NCBI GenBank assembly: GCA_964007475.1
Contig: OZ023273.1
Span: 28,941,557-29,005,556 of the forward strand
Reading direction: 5' to 3'
DNA: 64,000 nucleotides
From: Hybos culiciformis
Lineage: Eukaryota; Arthropoda; Insecta; Diptera; Hybotidae
Below the pieces are notes generated by a model that was not told the DNA's origin, did no database searches, and saw only the letters and a list, made by a program, of their open reading frames with translations. Positions 15,469 through 27,342 of the stretch are shown piece after piece. Every line of letters starts with the position of its first letter. Position 1 is the first letter of the stretch. The translations under genes and the position numbers were made by a program.

Positions 15469-15764
15469 CAGTGATTCTCAACCATTGTGGGGCGGCACTT
15501 TTGTGTGCCATCAAATTCTTAAAGAGTGCGGCCAAAAACATTTTAGCTTTTAATTAATACTTTAAGTTGTAATTCCTTAATAATCGTACTGTTGCTTTTA
15601 TTTAATTATTTAATTTTACATTCAAATTTATTATAATAAACTATTTTACACAGTGTACTACAGGTAATGAAACAACTTTTAAACTTATCTTTTTCTTTCT
15701 GTGCAGCCATATTTTCAAATCGTTGAAAATGTTCCGCGACAAAAAAAAAGGTTGAGAATCACTG
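15469..15764. mobile_element. hAT-superfamily MITE, 296 bp, with 8-bp target duplication
   Basis: The terminal inverted repeats CAGTGATTCTCAACC and GGTTGAGAATCACTG are perfect over 15 bp, and this terminus is characteristic of hAT (Charlie-like) elements. The flanks are CTCTAAAG (15461-15468) and CTCTAGAG (15765-15772), an 8-bp target duplication with one mismatch that fits the hAT nTCTAGAn preference. The interior is AT-rich and non-coding, with a GGGGCGGCAC patch after the left end and TTCCGCGAC before the right end. Confidence 0.88.
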
Positions 15765-18700
15765 CTCTAGAGCTTTGTGCAATATCATGAAGCAACTGGA
15801 GTTACATGTTTATATGGATAGTGAATGTTTTATTTTTATTTTTTTTTATTAATTAATAATGTCAGTGTAAAATATAATAAATAAAATAAAATAAATAATT
15901 TATATTTTCCTTTCGAGCCAAATTCGCAATCAAAGAAATTATCTCTAATAATTATTTTCATTAACTTAATTTTAGATTTAAAAATTAATGATTTCCTTAT
16001 AATGATAATGATATGAAAAATAAAATTGGAATAAGGCCAGATTTATTAACATTATTATTATTATTTTTTTCATCCGATTTAAAATATAAATTGTTTTTAA
16101 AAATTATTTTCTAAATGTATCTATTTTATATATATTCGGAATTCACTGTGCTGTGCAAAGTCATTTAAAATCCAAGATTTCTGAAAGATAAATAATATCC
16201 CTTCGTTAAATTTAATTTGATATGATATATGTATTAATAAAGTTGTGTTATCGCTATTCAATATTTTGGCTTAAGGTTTGAAATTATGAAGTTAAGGTTT
16301 CAAAAGAAAAATATCTATACCTAAAGTACTTCCTGCTCTTACATTAAAAAAAAAACATTTCTCTTACATATTGAAATGATTTTTAGAAAAATTTGCACAG
16401 CTTCCACTTCAAACCTTGGATACAAATTTTTAGTGTTGGAATGTCTTAAAATATACATTTCTTCACATTGCTATCATTATTAAGTTATCTGTGGCAGTCA
16501 CCTTTATACCCACAAAATGTTTAAATTTCTCATTACTGATGTATGTATATCCTTTCTTTTTTTTTTGAATCTTTTTTACGCTTCCGTAAAAAATAGAATG
16601 TTAATTTTTTTTTTATATATATATTTTTATTTTTATTTTATAAAAAGCAAAATGTGTACCTAAGGTATTTGTTTTAATTTAATAAAAAATCAAGAGTGTG
16701 TGCCTTTAAAATGTAATAAAAGTAAATGTTAAAATTTTATATAAAAAAAAAAAAAAAATTAAAAAACAAGCATGAAACACATGTACCTTGTTGAAATATT
16801 TTCGAAAGATTCCCTTATTATTTGAATAAGTGATTAGGAAGTGTATATTCTCAAATAAAGAATTATCTCAACATTTTCAACACATTTAATTTTAAAGTAA
16901 AAATAAAAACAGAAAATTGTGAAAATTCATCATGTAAAAAAATCAATAAAATTTTAATTATTTTAAAAAATATATTTGAACAAGAAAAAGAGATTTAAGC
17001 ATTTTTCTTTTTTTGGTTTTTAAAGTAAACAGCTGATGGTAAATATTAAAAAAAAAAAAAAATGTTTTATCTTTTTTCTTCAATAAAAAAAAAAAAATCT
17101 TTGCTTACTTCCCTTACCAAAAGACATAGGGCTAAAAAAAAACTGTTTTCTTCGATAAAATCTATTGAAATATTTAAAAGGGGAATAACCATAAAAATTA
17201 TACATAAGTGTTGTTTTTCCTTCATATACATATAAATATGTATGTTCATTGAAGATTTTCTTGTTGAATTTTCAGAAATCTATTTCTGATGACAACTAAA
17301 AAATTAGTAAATTTTTTTTCGCAATAGTTTTTCTATTTTGAATATTTTAATCAAATATAACTATTTTTATTAAATTTTGATCGTAAAAATTATTTAAAAG
17401 AATGATGTTTTTAATATTCCTTTTTTTTTGTAGTTTGTCTCGAAAAATTTTTCTTCAGTTTTCCGGAAAATTGAAAATAATCACATAATGATTGATGAAT
17501 GTATATAATATACAATTTTTTGACATTGCGGTTAAAAAAAAAAAAATATACAATACATACTCTTTCATTATAATTGTAAATATTTTGGCAATCATATACG
17601 ACAAAAAATTTTTTTTTTAATACAAGATGCCTTTCACAAAAAAAAAGGTCTGATATTTAACAAAGTCATGAATTAAGCTCGTGTATTTTGATCACAGAGT
17701 CTACAAGAATATACCCACGAATATAATGTATGTATAATATTCGCAGAGAAGCATATACATTGCAATTTACATATATAGAAATGTAACATGATTATATATT
17801 ATGTTTAAGTCCTTGACATAATGCCAAAAAGATTTATAATATATACAGTATTATGTTCTTTTCATAAAATTTTCTTTAAAATATTTTCTTCTTTTTTTCT
17901 ATTCATTTTAAAAATTTATTATAAAAAAAAACGTAAAAGAAAACAAAAAGATTATAAATACAAAAAAAAAAAAAAATTATAAACTTTGAGAAATTGAAAA
18001 ATTTAGGTAAAAAATTGTTTTAAGTGTGTTTATAGAATTTGAAAGGATTATTAACAGTAATATTTACTTTTTAAATTTTCAATTTTTGAAGTTGCATTAA
18101 GATTATGTTTCTCAATTTTCTGCTTTTATGTTGCATATCCTTTTTTTTTTTAATATCAACATAAAGCAATAAAAGAAATTAAAAAATGGGGAAAAAAAAT
18201 AATTTCTAATAAAGAAAATTCTATGATCATGAAAAAAAAAAAATGAATTCTTTTAAATTGTTCAATTTCATAATTTTTAATATTTAAAATCAGTTTTTTG
18301 TAGAGTTTTTTTCATTTTTTTTTTTATGGATAGCGTTAAAATTAGCATCCTGAGATTCATTCATGAGGCTATATTATTTATGAATAAAAAGAAATTTTAT
18401 CCTGTGTTAATTTTGAATAAGAACCATTTTATTGAAATTTCGAAAGAACGAAAGTTAATTAATGAATTTTTTTTTTTTATATTTTCAATATCTTATAAAA
18501 GAATTTTTATAATTTGAAAGCTAGAGTATATATGTATTTTGTTTAACTAAATTTGTGAATAAAAAAAACTATTTAGTAAGAAATAACAAAAACACTTTCT
18601 TAGTTATTAATAAATCTTGTGAATAATACTATTCGAATCAGAAATTCATTTGTTGCTTGAAAATTTGGTTTAATATTGCTGAAAGTGGTTTGATTCGTGA

Positions 18701-21700
18701 CGATAAGGATAATTTTTTAAAAAAATCGTTTCTTTTTCATTTTTATCTTACTGCCAAAATATTTCGTTCGCACTTTGGAACTTCATCAACGTTTTTCATT
18801 GAATTTATTTTTGCAGTTTTTTTGGTTGATCAATCTTTCTTTAGTTATTCTAAAATAATTATTTTTTATGTATAAGCAGATTTAAAATATTCTATTCCCT
18901 TAATATTATTATTTTGTTTTGACTGTGGTTAAATGTAAAACGGTCAAGAGTCCACAATAGTGCAAGAAAAGAGAGGCAAAATTTTACCGCAATTAAATAT
19001 AATCAAAATATCTTAGCGTACAAGGTGTATTATGTGCTGTAGTGGTTGATCGTATGTTTAATTTCCATTTTGATGGCGAAATTTGGTTAAAAATTTTCCA
19101 ATTGTCAATTTAAAATATATATTTGTGTGTATATGTTCAATTTTATTTTTTAATAATAATATGAAAACTAATTTGGGAAATTTTTTAAATCTTAATATAG
19201 TGTGAGTTATTTCAGATTGAATTTATGAATTGGATAGTTATAAATTAGCAACATGGCCCAATAAATTTAAAAGATTTATAGCTTTATTTTTATACAAAAT
19301 GCGAGAAATGGAGCACAAAAAAAAAGTTAGAATTATTCCTTTTTTTATCAAAAATATAAATAGAAAAAAAATATTTTTATGAAATTTTTTTTTTTTTTTT
19401 GTATAAGGAAAATGTTTTCTAACGTGTAGAAAGATAAATCTTATTTAAAAAAGTACTTTTAGGATCAAAGATGAAGCAGAAAATGAATTGGTTTTTTTTT
19501 TTTTTTTAATTCCAAAGAAGAAAAAAAAAAGAGAAAAGAATGAAATTAATAGTTTTAATGTTTAATAGTTTTCTATATTAGTTTTGAGTTTTTTTTTTTT
19601 TTTTGGAACATAATTGACCCAAATTTTGTTAGTCCAATTATGTGTAATTAGGTTAGAATTTTTTTTTTAAAAGAACAAAATCTTAAGAATACTTTTGGCA
19701 ATTTTACCAATTTTTTTTTGTAGAAACCTGTTATCATACTCTGTTTCAAATTCAACTCGCCAATAAAGATTTGAGAATTTTCAAGCATTTTATAGTTAAG
19801 AGTATTTAAAGACAATTAATAAGAATTATGATCTTTTGGACCCGGACTGAATAATTCTAAAGAACAATATTATTATTTTTTAGTTAGAATGTTTTTTTTT
19901 ATATATAAGAAGTTTGTGCATTATGTTGAAAGTCAAAATAACTGCATCGCAGCGCCAACTATCGGGTCCATTCATAACATACATTCATAACATACATTTT
20001 CTCATGACGAAATATAGATACTTACATTCTTATTTGCACTAAAATCCCATTATCTAATAATTTGACCATCAAATGCCTTTTACCGGGTTTTTATTGAAAA
20101 CTTAGAAGAGTTCGAAGCCAACCTATGGTTTTAAAATCTTAGCTCGATAGCTTTTCCGGAGATCATTCGTTGCAAATACACAATTATTGATTTTATATAA
20201 AAATAAAAAAAAAAAATACCAAAAGGATATGAATGAAATAATGAAATTAACTATGGATGGCTTACCTAATACTAAAACATTAAAAATTTATCATTGTGAC
20301 ATGTTAATATGGTTTAATGAAAAATTTTCATTTAATTATAAAAAATTTTAAATTATTATTTATATGTCCTGTTCTTTTTTTTAGACATATGAATGTAGTT
20401 ATTTTGTATTCAATGCAATTGTTGGTATATTGCCAAAAATATAGGGATTAAATAAATTTAATTCGACGATTTACAAAATAAAAATATTTCCAAAATAAAC
20501 GATTATGAATGGAAACGATATAATAATAACCAATAAATGAAATAAAATTACAATTTAAATAAAAAAGAAAAAAAGAAAGCAAAAAAAAAGAGGCTAAAAT
20601 ATCGAAATGAAATAAAAAGAAAGAAAGGAAAATCTGCTGAATTTTTCATGAAATTTTATTATTTTCCCTTCAATAAAAAAGCAATTTCATAAAATTTCTT
20701 ATTCCTATATATTGGAAAAACTTTTTTCTTTTATTTTTACGATAAAATTCTAATATAATATTATATATACTTAAAAACCTTAAAAAAAAAATAAATAAAA
20801 TAAAGTAAAAAAAATCGCATTGGTTTTATTTTCTAATATATGTATATACACTTTTAACATTCATGATTCATCCAATAACTTCTCTGTGTAGTAAGCAAAT
20901 AAATTAATTTTACATTAAATATAAAATTCTTTAACTAAATTTAAAATTTTTTGAATGTAATTTAATGACATCTGTAAGTTTTTTAATGTATCAAAATTGG
21001 AAAATAATTGGTCATAATTTTGGCTCATCAAAAACAACATTTTTTTTTTTTACTGATTTTAAACTTTTGCAGCAACGTAGGATTTATCTAGCTGCACTTA
21101 TATTTAAAGAATGTTATTCATCAGCTCTAATTTTAATTATTTATTCGAAGTTGTTAATATTCTTCTTCATATACCCCGAGAATAATATTGTCGTAACTTC
21201 GAAGTTCATTTTTTGAGATAATTGCATACAAAGATCCTTTTTCTAAGAGAATGAATGTACAAAGGGTTCCAAAGGATTCCATTCAAAATATGTTTTTTTT
21301 TAAGTTACTGAAGTATAATGTATTAAGCTGAACCAAATATGTTTCATGTTCGGAAATTATCTTAATAAAACTGTCAAAGAAATACATTTTTGTACATTAC
21401 TGTCAAATTGCATAAATCGGGCTTAAAGTAGGTTTCAAATGGCATAAGTATGTTCATTACTGAAACGCCCCAGAATATAATAAACTATATTGTAGTTTTT
21501 TGGCTGAATAATTAGAATTTTTTTTTCTTTTGTAGTCAAAAAATAAAACTAAATTGGGATAAAATTTGTTTTCTTTTTATTTTTAATTTTTTTTTTTTTT
21601 AAGTATGAAAGAAAGAAAAAATATGCTTTTTCTGCTGTCTGAGTCTTCATTATTTTCATTGAATGCACATTGAATGGTCCTTTTTCAATTATAGAAAGAA

Positions 21701-23412
21701 AAAAAAAAACTTTCTATATAAAAAAAAAATATTTTTTCTTTTTCCTTTTTGAATGAATTGAAAATCTACGAAGCAAAACATTTTTTTTTTGGTGATCTTA
21801 TGTACCGAGAAAAAAAAAAAACATATACATATATATAAAAAAGTTTTTCCTTTTTAAATTTCTAAAAGTGTTTTTCTGTTTTTGATATAATTTGTATCAA
21901 AATTGTTTTGTAAATAAGTTTCCGAATATTTATTAAAAATTGCAATTTTAATAGAAATTTTTATAATTTATTTTTATTTATAAAAATAAATTTTTCAGTT
22001 AGTGTGAATAGGTTTATGGCATTTTCCTTTTATTTTTTCTTCAAAATAAACTTATTCTAAAATCTATTTTGCATATTTAATCATCTATAATCTTAATTAT
22101 TAAGCAATTAATTATTGAATATAATAATTTTAATGAATTGACCATTTACAATTAAATAATAATTTGTGTATAATTATGACAAACATTTATTTGACATTAA
22201 ACGAACCATTATATATATAAACATACTTGAAACTTATTATTCTAATCAATTGTTAATTATATTTTGTTATACAAGTTTTAATTGTATTTAGTTACGTTAT
22301 GCTGTATTTAGCTACGTTCTCCGTTATTAACGACTAGACTAGTCACATATTTTTGAATTCAATTTATTTGTCTGCCCAATTTCTGATTCTGAATTTATTT
22401 GTTATTAATATTATATATTAAATAATAATTATCTATTAACAATTAAATTATTATCATAAAAGTTTGTTCTATTTAACTCTAACTAATGCCATTGATTAGG
22501 AATACTATAAAGATAGTCTGTCTGATAATGTTTTTAGTATCCTTAAACTATAATACTATACTACTTAACATTTTTTGTTCAATATTCATTAAATGTAATA
22601 AGAATTGTGTGAAAAGTTTATTAAATTCTCATTGTCAACTATTTTATATGTTTATTCAGATTGTGTGTGAGCTTTAAAAAATTTAAGAAAATATACATAT
22701 TAATCTCTAAAACTCAGTTCTATGTCAGAAAATTAATTGGAACATTATCCATTAATCATCATTGAAGATAAATTTATTTTGAATTACTTTGAATTGATGA
22801 AGTGAAATTATGTTTATCTTAACCATTTTATATTATACAATATACATATATAGATAATTTGAATTTAATTTTTAAATTTAAGAAAATATATAAAATAAAA
22901 TCTATTCATATAAATATTTAGTAAAATTTATTCAAATGAAATCTATACAATATTAAGTTAAAAAAAAAATCTTTACTTAAGTCCTTTTTTCCTGTACAAC
23001 TTATGTTGAAAATAAAGTAATTTATTTAATTCAATAATGTCGGACTATACATACTTGCTTGCTTAACGGAAATTCAAAAAAAAAAAAATATATATAAAAT
23101 AAATTTATTAAAAGTTCATGACATAAAATTCAAAAAAATTAAAAAGGAAATTCTAAAAAAAGTTTTCCTTTTTTATTTGATAACTTTTCCCGAATCCTTA
23201 ATTCATACATACAAATCTATATGTATTATATGTTTTATGTTTTGGTAAATATTTCATTTGAAAAGGTTGTTTTGATATAAAATTTTTATTTTGTTTTGTT
23301 ACTCTGGGTATTTTTCCTATAATCAGATTGAAAAAAAAAAAAAGTTTTTTTTCGTCAAACAAAAAAATTGAGTTTTTTTTTTTTGCACATAAGGAAAGAT
23401 ACTTTTTTTATA

Positions 23413-24016
23413 TGGGTAGTTCCACAGAAACTGGAGGAAAATTAAATAAAAAATGTAAAAAAAAATTATTTTTGAGACTTAAATCAGTATTTGTTAGATG
23501 CTTCAGATAATTTCGAAATTATTCTCCAGGGGAACACCGCATTTTTCGAATTTTTCGAATTTTTCGATTTTTCAAAGAATTTGTACCGATCAACTCATTC
23601 CCGTGTAAGCAAACGAACCACGGGATTGACCCAACGGTAATGACAAAAAAACAGTTTTTACGTAATTTATTGGAGAAAATTCGAAATAATTAAAATTTTT
23701 AATTAATTAAATTATAAGAAAAAAACACAGAAATCTAAATAAAATTGATCAAAACATATTTTTTATTATTTCAATTAAAAAAACACTTACCACGGTAATG
23801 ACAAAATAGTTGTGACTTATAGAAAATTTTGAAATAACTGTTCACAACCGGTTTATTTTACTCGATTTAAATATCACAACTAACTATATCAAGACGTAAT
23901 ATTAACCAACTGACATTGCGATTGAAAATTATATTACTTGTAATGTTTTTTTTTTTGAACATAATTCTATGTTTGCCCAAAAAAGTGTGGTAACATCGTT
24001 TCCGTGGAACTACCCA
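23413..24016. mobile_element. MITE with TGGGTAGTTCC termini, copy 2 (604 bp, longer form)
   Basis: This is the same family as 8414-8748. The left end TGGGTAGTTCCACAGAAACT and the right end CCGTGGAACTACCCA match, with a few substitutions. About ten bases next to the right terminus (AATCGGCCAG in copy 1) are absent. It carries an extra internal segment with two ACGGTAATGACAAAA boxes (about 23634-23648 and 23793-23809) that copy 1 lacks. The left flank is TA but the right flank is TC, so the target duplication is decayed. No transposase is encoded. Confidence 0.72.
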
Positions 24017-25577
24017 TCTATATATGTGTAATTTTACATGTGTAATATTATTTTTCATCATTGAATAAAGTCATGGCCAACATTTTTATTATAATGCTCC
24101 TCATAACTTAAAAAATATATTTTGGGCTATCAAAAAGATTGCTGTGGCAAAGAAAGAGATGAAGTAATCGCCTAATGCCGACGCCACGTTTTTATTAGGG
24201 ATATTATATTCAATGCTTATATAATTTTGTAAGAATCATTGGAAATAGAATGAGTGAAGAACAGTTATTTATTAGCGGTTATTTGTTCGTAATCGACGTT
24301 ACTTGGTTAGGTATCTGAACTGATGGTACTACAATCAGTGTTCTATGCGGTTGCTATAATGTGCTAATTAATTATTTTCCTTGTCTGAGCAATTAATGTC
24401 AGCTTTATGGATATAAAATTCTTTTGGAAATAATTTTTTACCACTACAAAAGAGACTACATTATTTAGTAAGTTCAAGACGTTTATATTTAAACTTCAAG
24501 AATTTCATACTTAACACATTTTTCTTTTGCGTTTTCTAATTTCTCGGAGATCTCAAACCAATCAAATGTTTCTTAGAATTAGAAAGTTATTTGTGTTGTA
24601 AAAAAAATTTATATTTTGAATACATTTATTTTTCATCGAAAATCCCAAAACATCATAAAAACATTGAGTCTAACAATACCAAAACAAAATATTTATAAAT
24701 TTCTTTCTTCTATACTAATACCTTCAATTGATGAAAAAAGAATTAATTGGGATCAATCCTTTTGAGAAAATAACAAATATATTTGCGTTATGTTTTTGTT
24801 TTTTTTTTGTTTTTTTTTATTTTATTTTTTGTTTTGATTTGGTTATAATTTCCTCAGAGACTTGGCTGTGTTTTTTTCACCATAAAGAAAATATACAAAC
24901 AATGTGAAAAAAGCTTCGAGGGTTGTAAAACTGTAACAGAATATTTTTGTTTAACTTTTCATAATACTATTATTTTATTTTTACATGAATTTTTTTTTTT
25001 TTTCGATATCCAAATTTGAATTTTCTCTTTGGATTCTGTAAGTTGGACAGATCTTGGAATAGCAACTCATTATGTAATTTTTTTAATCTACTTAGAGACT
25101 GTTTTTTTTGTCAGGTATGGCCTTTTTATTTTATAGACTTTTATATACTTAATTTTATATACTTAATACTGCGAATTGGGCTTGTTTGTAGCAGAGAAGT
25201 ATATTATTGCATCCCCTCAATTTTTGGTGATTAATTAAAACTGAGTAGGTTTCGGGTTTCTGTTGCTACAAGATATGCTTAATTATATTAAACATTATAA
25301 TCGAAAGGATTTTATAAGCAAAAAACACTAAAAGTTGGTTTAAGCTATTTTTTAATCAATTCCTGAAAAATAAGATTCAAATTTATAAAAAAAAAAAAAA
25401 AACAGTAGGTAACAATATAATATTCTTTAAATTGAGTATAATCTTTAAGCTTTAGAATATAGAAATATGATATAAAGTTTGTGTAAAAAGAAACAAATTT
25501 CCAATATATATATATATACATATTATTGACTAATACTTACGCACCGTAATTGAACACAGATATAAAAAGAAAACAGG

Positions 25578-25608
<31 letters not shown>

Positions 25609-26337
25609 TGCTTTATAATATTACTTGATATTGATATGATTTTATAATATATTTGTTGTACATATACATATATACGTATTATATTTGTGTTCTTAATTTT
25701 CATTTAAAGTTTATGTTATAAATTGGTTTGTGTTTTTCTTTCTAAAAATATTTTTAGCAAAACCATTTACTTTCTAAAATTGTTTTGATTATATATATAA
25801 AAACCTGAAAAAATAAACTGCTTGGTAAGAAATTTCAATTCAAAGAGTTATTTATTAAATAATGTTATTGGAAAATTACGATATACCTGGAACAAATTTC
25901 TTCATCGACATCAAAACATAGACACTCATTTGATTAAGGATTATAATAAAATAAAATTCGTATACTATTTACTATTTTCCTTCCATAACTTTGTGTATTA
26001 TGATGTTTTCTTCCGGCAGAAAACTTTGATTTGAAGTTTTTAAAGATATTTTTCTTTATTCAAATTTGTGTTCAGTGTAATTATGTTCATGGGGCCTTGT
26101 TGATTAAATAACGATATTCCTTAAAGATATTAAATATGCTACTATTATTCCTGTGAATTTTTAGTTCAGAAATAATATCTAATACAGTGAAATTATCATA
26201 TAACATGTCATAAAATTTGAATGATTATAGGAAATTCATTTTCAACATGAACTTTCATTGTTCTCATCTGCTTATTTTTTCATTAAATAAATTTCAATCA
26301 TTTTTGAACTAAATACATTTTTATACACATATATCTG

Positions 26338-26340
<3 letters not shown>

Positions 26341-26407
<67 letters not shown>
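26341..26407. repeat. (TA)n microsatellite, about 33 units
   Basis: An uninterrupted alternating TA run of 67 bp inside the intron. A shorter (AT)15 run lies at 25581-25610. No function is implied. Confidence 0.97.
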
Positions 26408-26411
<4 letters not shown>

Positions 26412-27221
26412 TATGCATAAAGGGTTTTCAAGATTAATTTCAAACAATTTCTCACCTTGAGGGGTTATTAGACTTAACTTAAAAGTTTTTCATTTGATTC
26501 TTACCATAAGTTTTGTTATTTTATTTTTTGTTTTGATTAAAAGCTTTTCTTTGGAAAAATTAATTTAAGCGAATTCGTATTTGAATTAGGTATTTGGTGT
26601 ATATTTATATATATAGGTATGTATATATATAGGTATTATGATAAATATACAGGTATTATGATAAATTATTTTTTATTTTAATTAAAATGAGAAAAAGAAT
26701 GAGAAAAATATTCATATAGTACTAGTTTAGAGGAAGTAACAGTAGCTTTTCATTAATTTTCTGATATATTGCTGTTATTTTGGGAAGAAAATTTCATTAA
26801 CATTGTAGGAAAATCTTTGATGTAGAAATATATATAAATTTTTGATTTAATAATAATTTATACAATCTTTTTGTAGGCCCAGTTGAAATATATTTTAAAG
26901 TTTATTCAATGTTATCAGTCTCGACGAAGAGCTAATATATTCAGTTTAGTTTTTTCTTATAAGACAACCAGGCGATCCCGGAGCGAAACATGTCTTGTCT
27001 CGGACTGGTCATTATTAATAATTTAAAAAAAAAAATTAATAATTTGGCATAAAAAATGTTTCACAAAAAAATATCCAAAAACCATCTACGGAAATAACCT
27101 TTCCAATAGCACCGATTTCATCCAAATTGCTTGATAAGTTTATAGGTTTATAAATTGATAAACCCTTTTATGATTTCTAATTTTAATTGTTACAATCAAA
27201 AATAATCAAAATATTAGAATA

Positions 27222-27227
27222 ACTTGC
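27222..27227 (-). other. Non-canonical GC 5' splice site (GCAAGT)
   Basis: Read on the minus strand, the exon ends ...GGAG and the intron begins GCAAGT. Apart from the C at intron position 2, this is an ideal U2-type donor (AG/GCAAGT), which is the usual context of GC-AG introns. All four other complete donors in the window are GTAAGT or GTGAGT. A GT two codons further on (AA/GTTATT) would be a much poorer donor. Confidence 0.8.
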
Positions 27228-27342
27228 CTCCTTCATCAGTCATTACAAGTACAGTTGTTGGTGGTCCTAATCCTTCGGGATTAAATACTTGTACTGATAC
27301 TAAATATTGTGTGTATGTTGTTAAATTATTAATTTCATAATT
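27228..27342 (-). CDS. Ptp99A: Ptp99A exon f: end of fibronectin type III repeat 2
   Basis: This 115-nt exon has a TTACAG acceptor, entering in phase 0 and leaving in phase 1. It reads NYEINNLTTYTQYLVSVQVF, then NPEGLGPPTTVLVMTDEG. This is the FN3 E-to-G strand segment, with the L-x-x-Y-T-x-Y core and the terminal T-D-E-G linker. It completes FN3 repeat 2. The donor is GCAAGT rather than GTAAGT, and GC is used because the frame and the expected phase-1 break after the glycine agree with it. In flies two more FN3 repeats, a membrane span and two phosphatase domains follow. None of these was found between here and position 1, so the next intron appears to exceed 27 kb. Confidence 0.93.

Larger units (their letters stand above)
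1..27227 (-). other. Ptp99A intron following exon f (partial, at least 27.2 kb)
   Basis: This stretch is AT-rich and non-coding. I looked on the minus strand for the next FN3 exon, phosphatase exons and splice-flanked open segments and saw none. Recognisable contents are the MITEs at 8128-8336, 8414-8748, 15469-15764 and 23413-24016, and a (TA)n run at 26341-26407. Short duplicated pieces lie at 12259-12400, and many poly-A/T tracts and TATA/TACATA-type simple sequence are present. Slightly GC-richer patches that I cannot assign lie near 3400-3420, 19940-20170, 24110-24340 and 26970-27010. The short open frames here are low-complexity and show no domain or splice context. Confidence 0.75.

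Noticed and set aside
1..27227. Further Ptp99A exons or phosphatase domains
   Set aside because: No splice-bounded minus-strand segment with FN3 or phosphatase motifs was found on reading this stretch.
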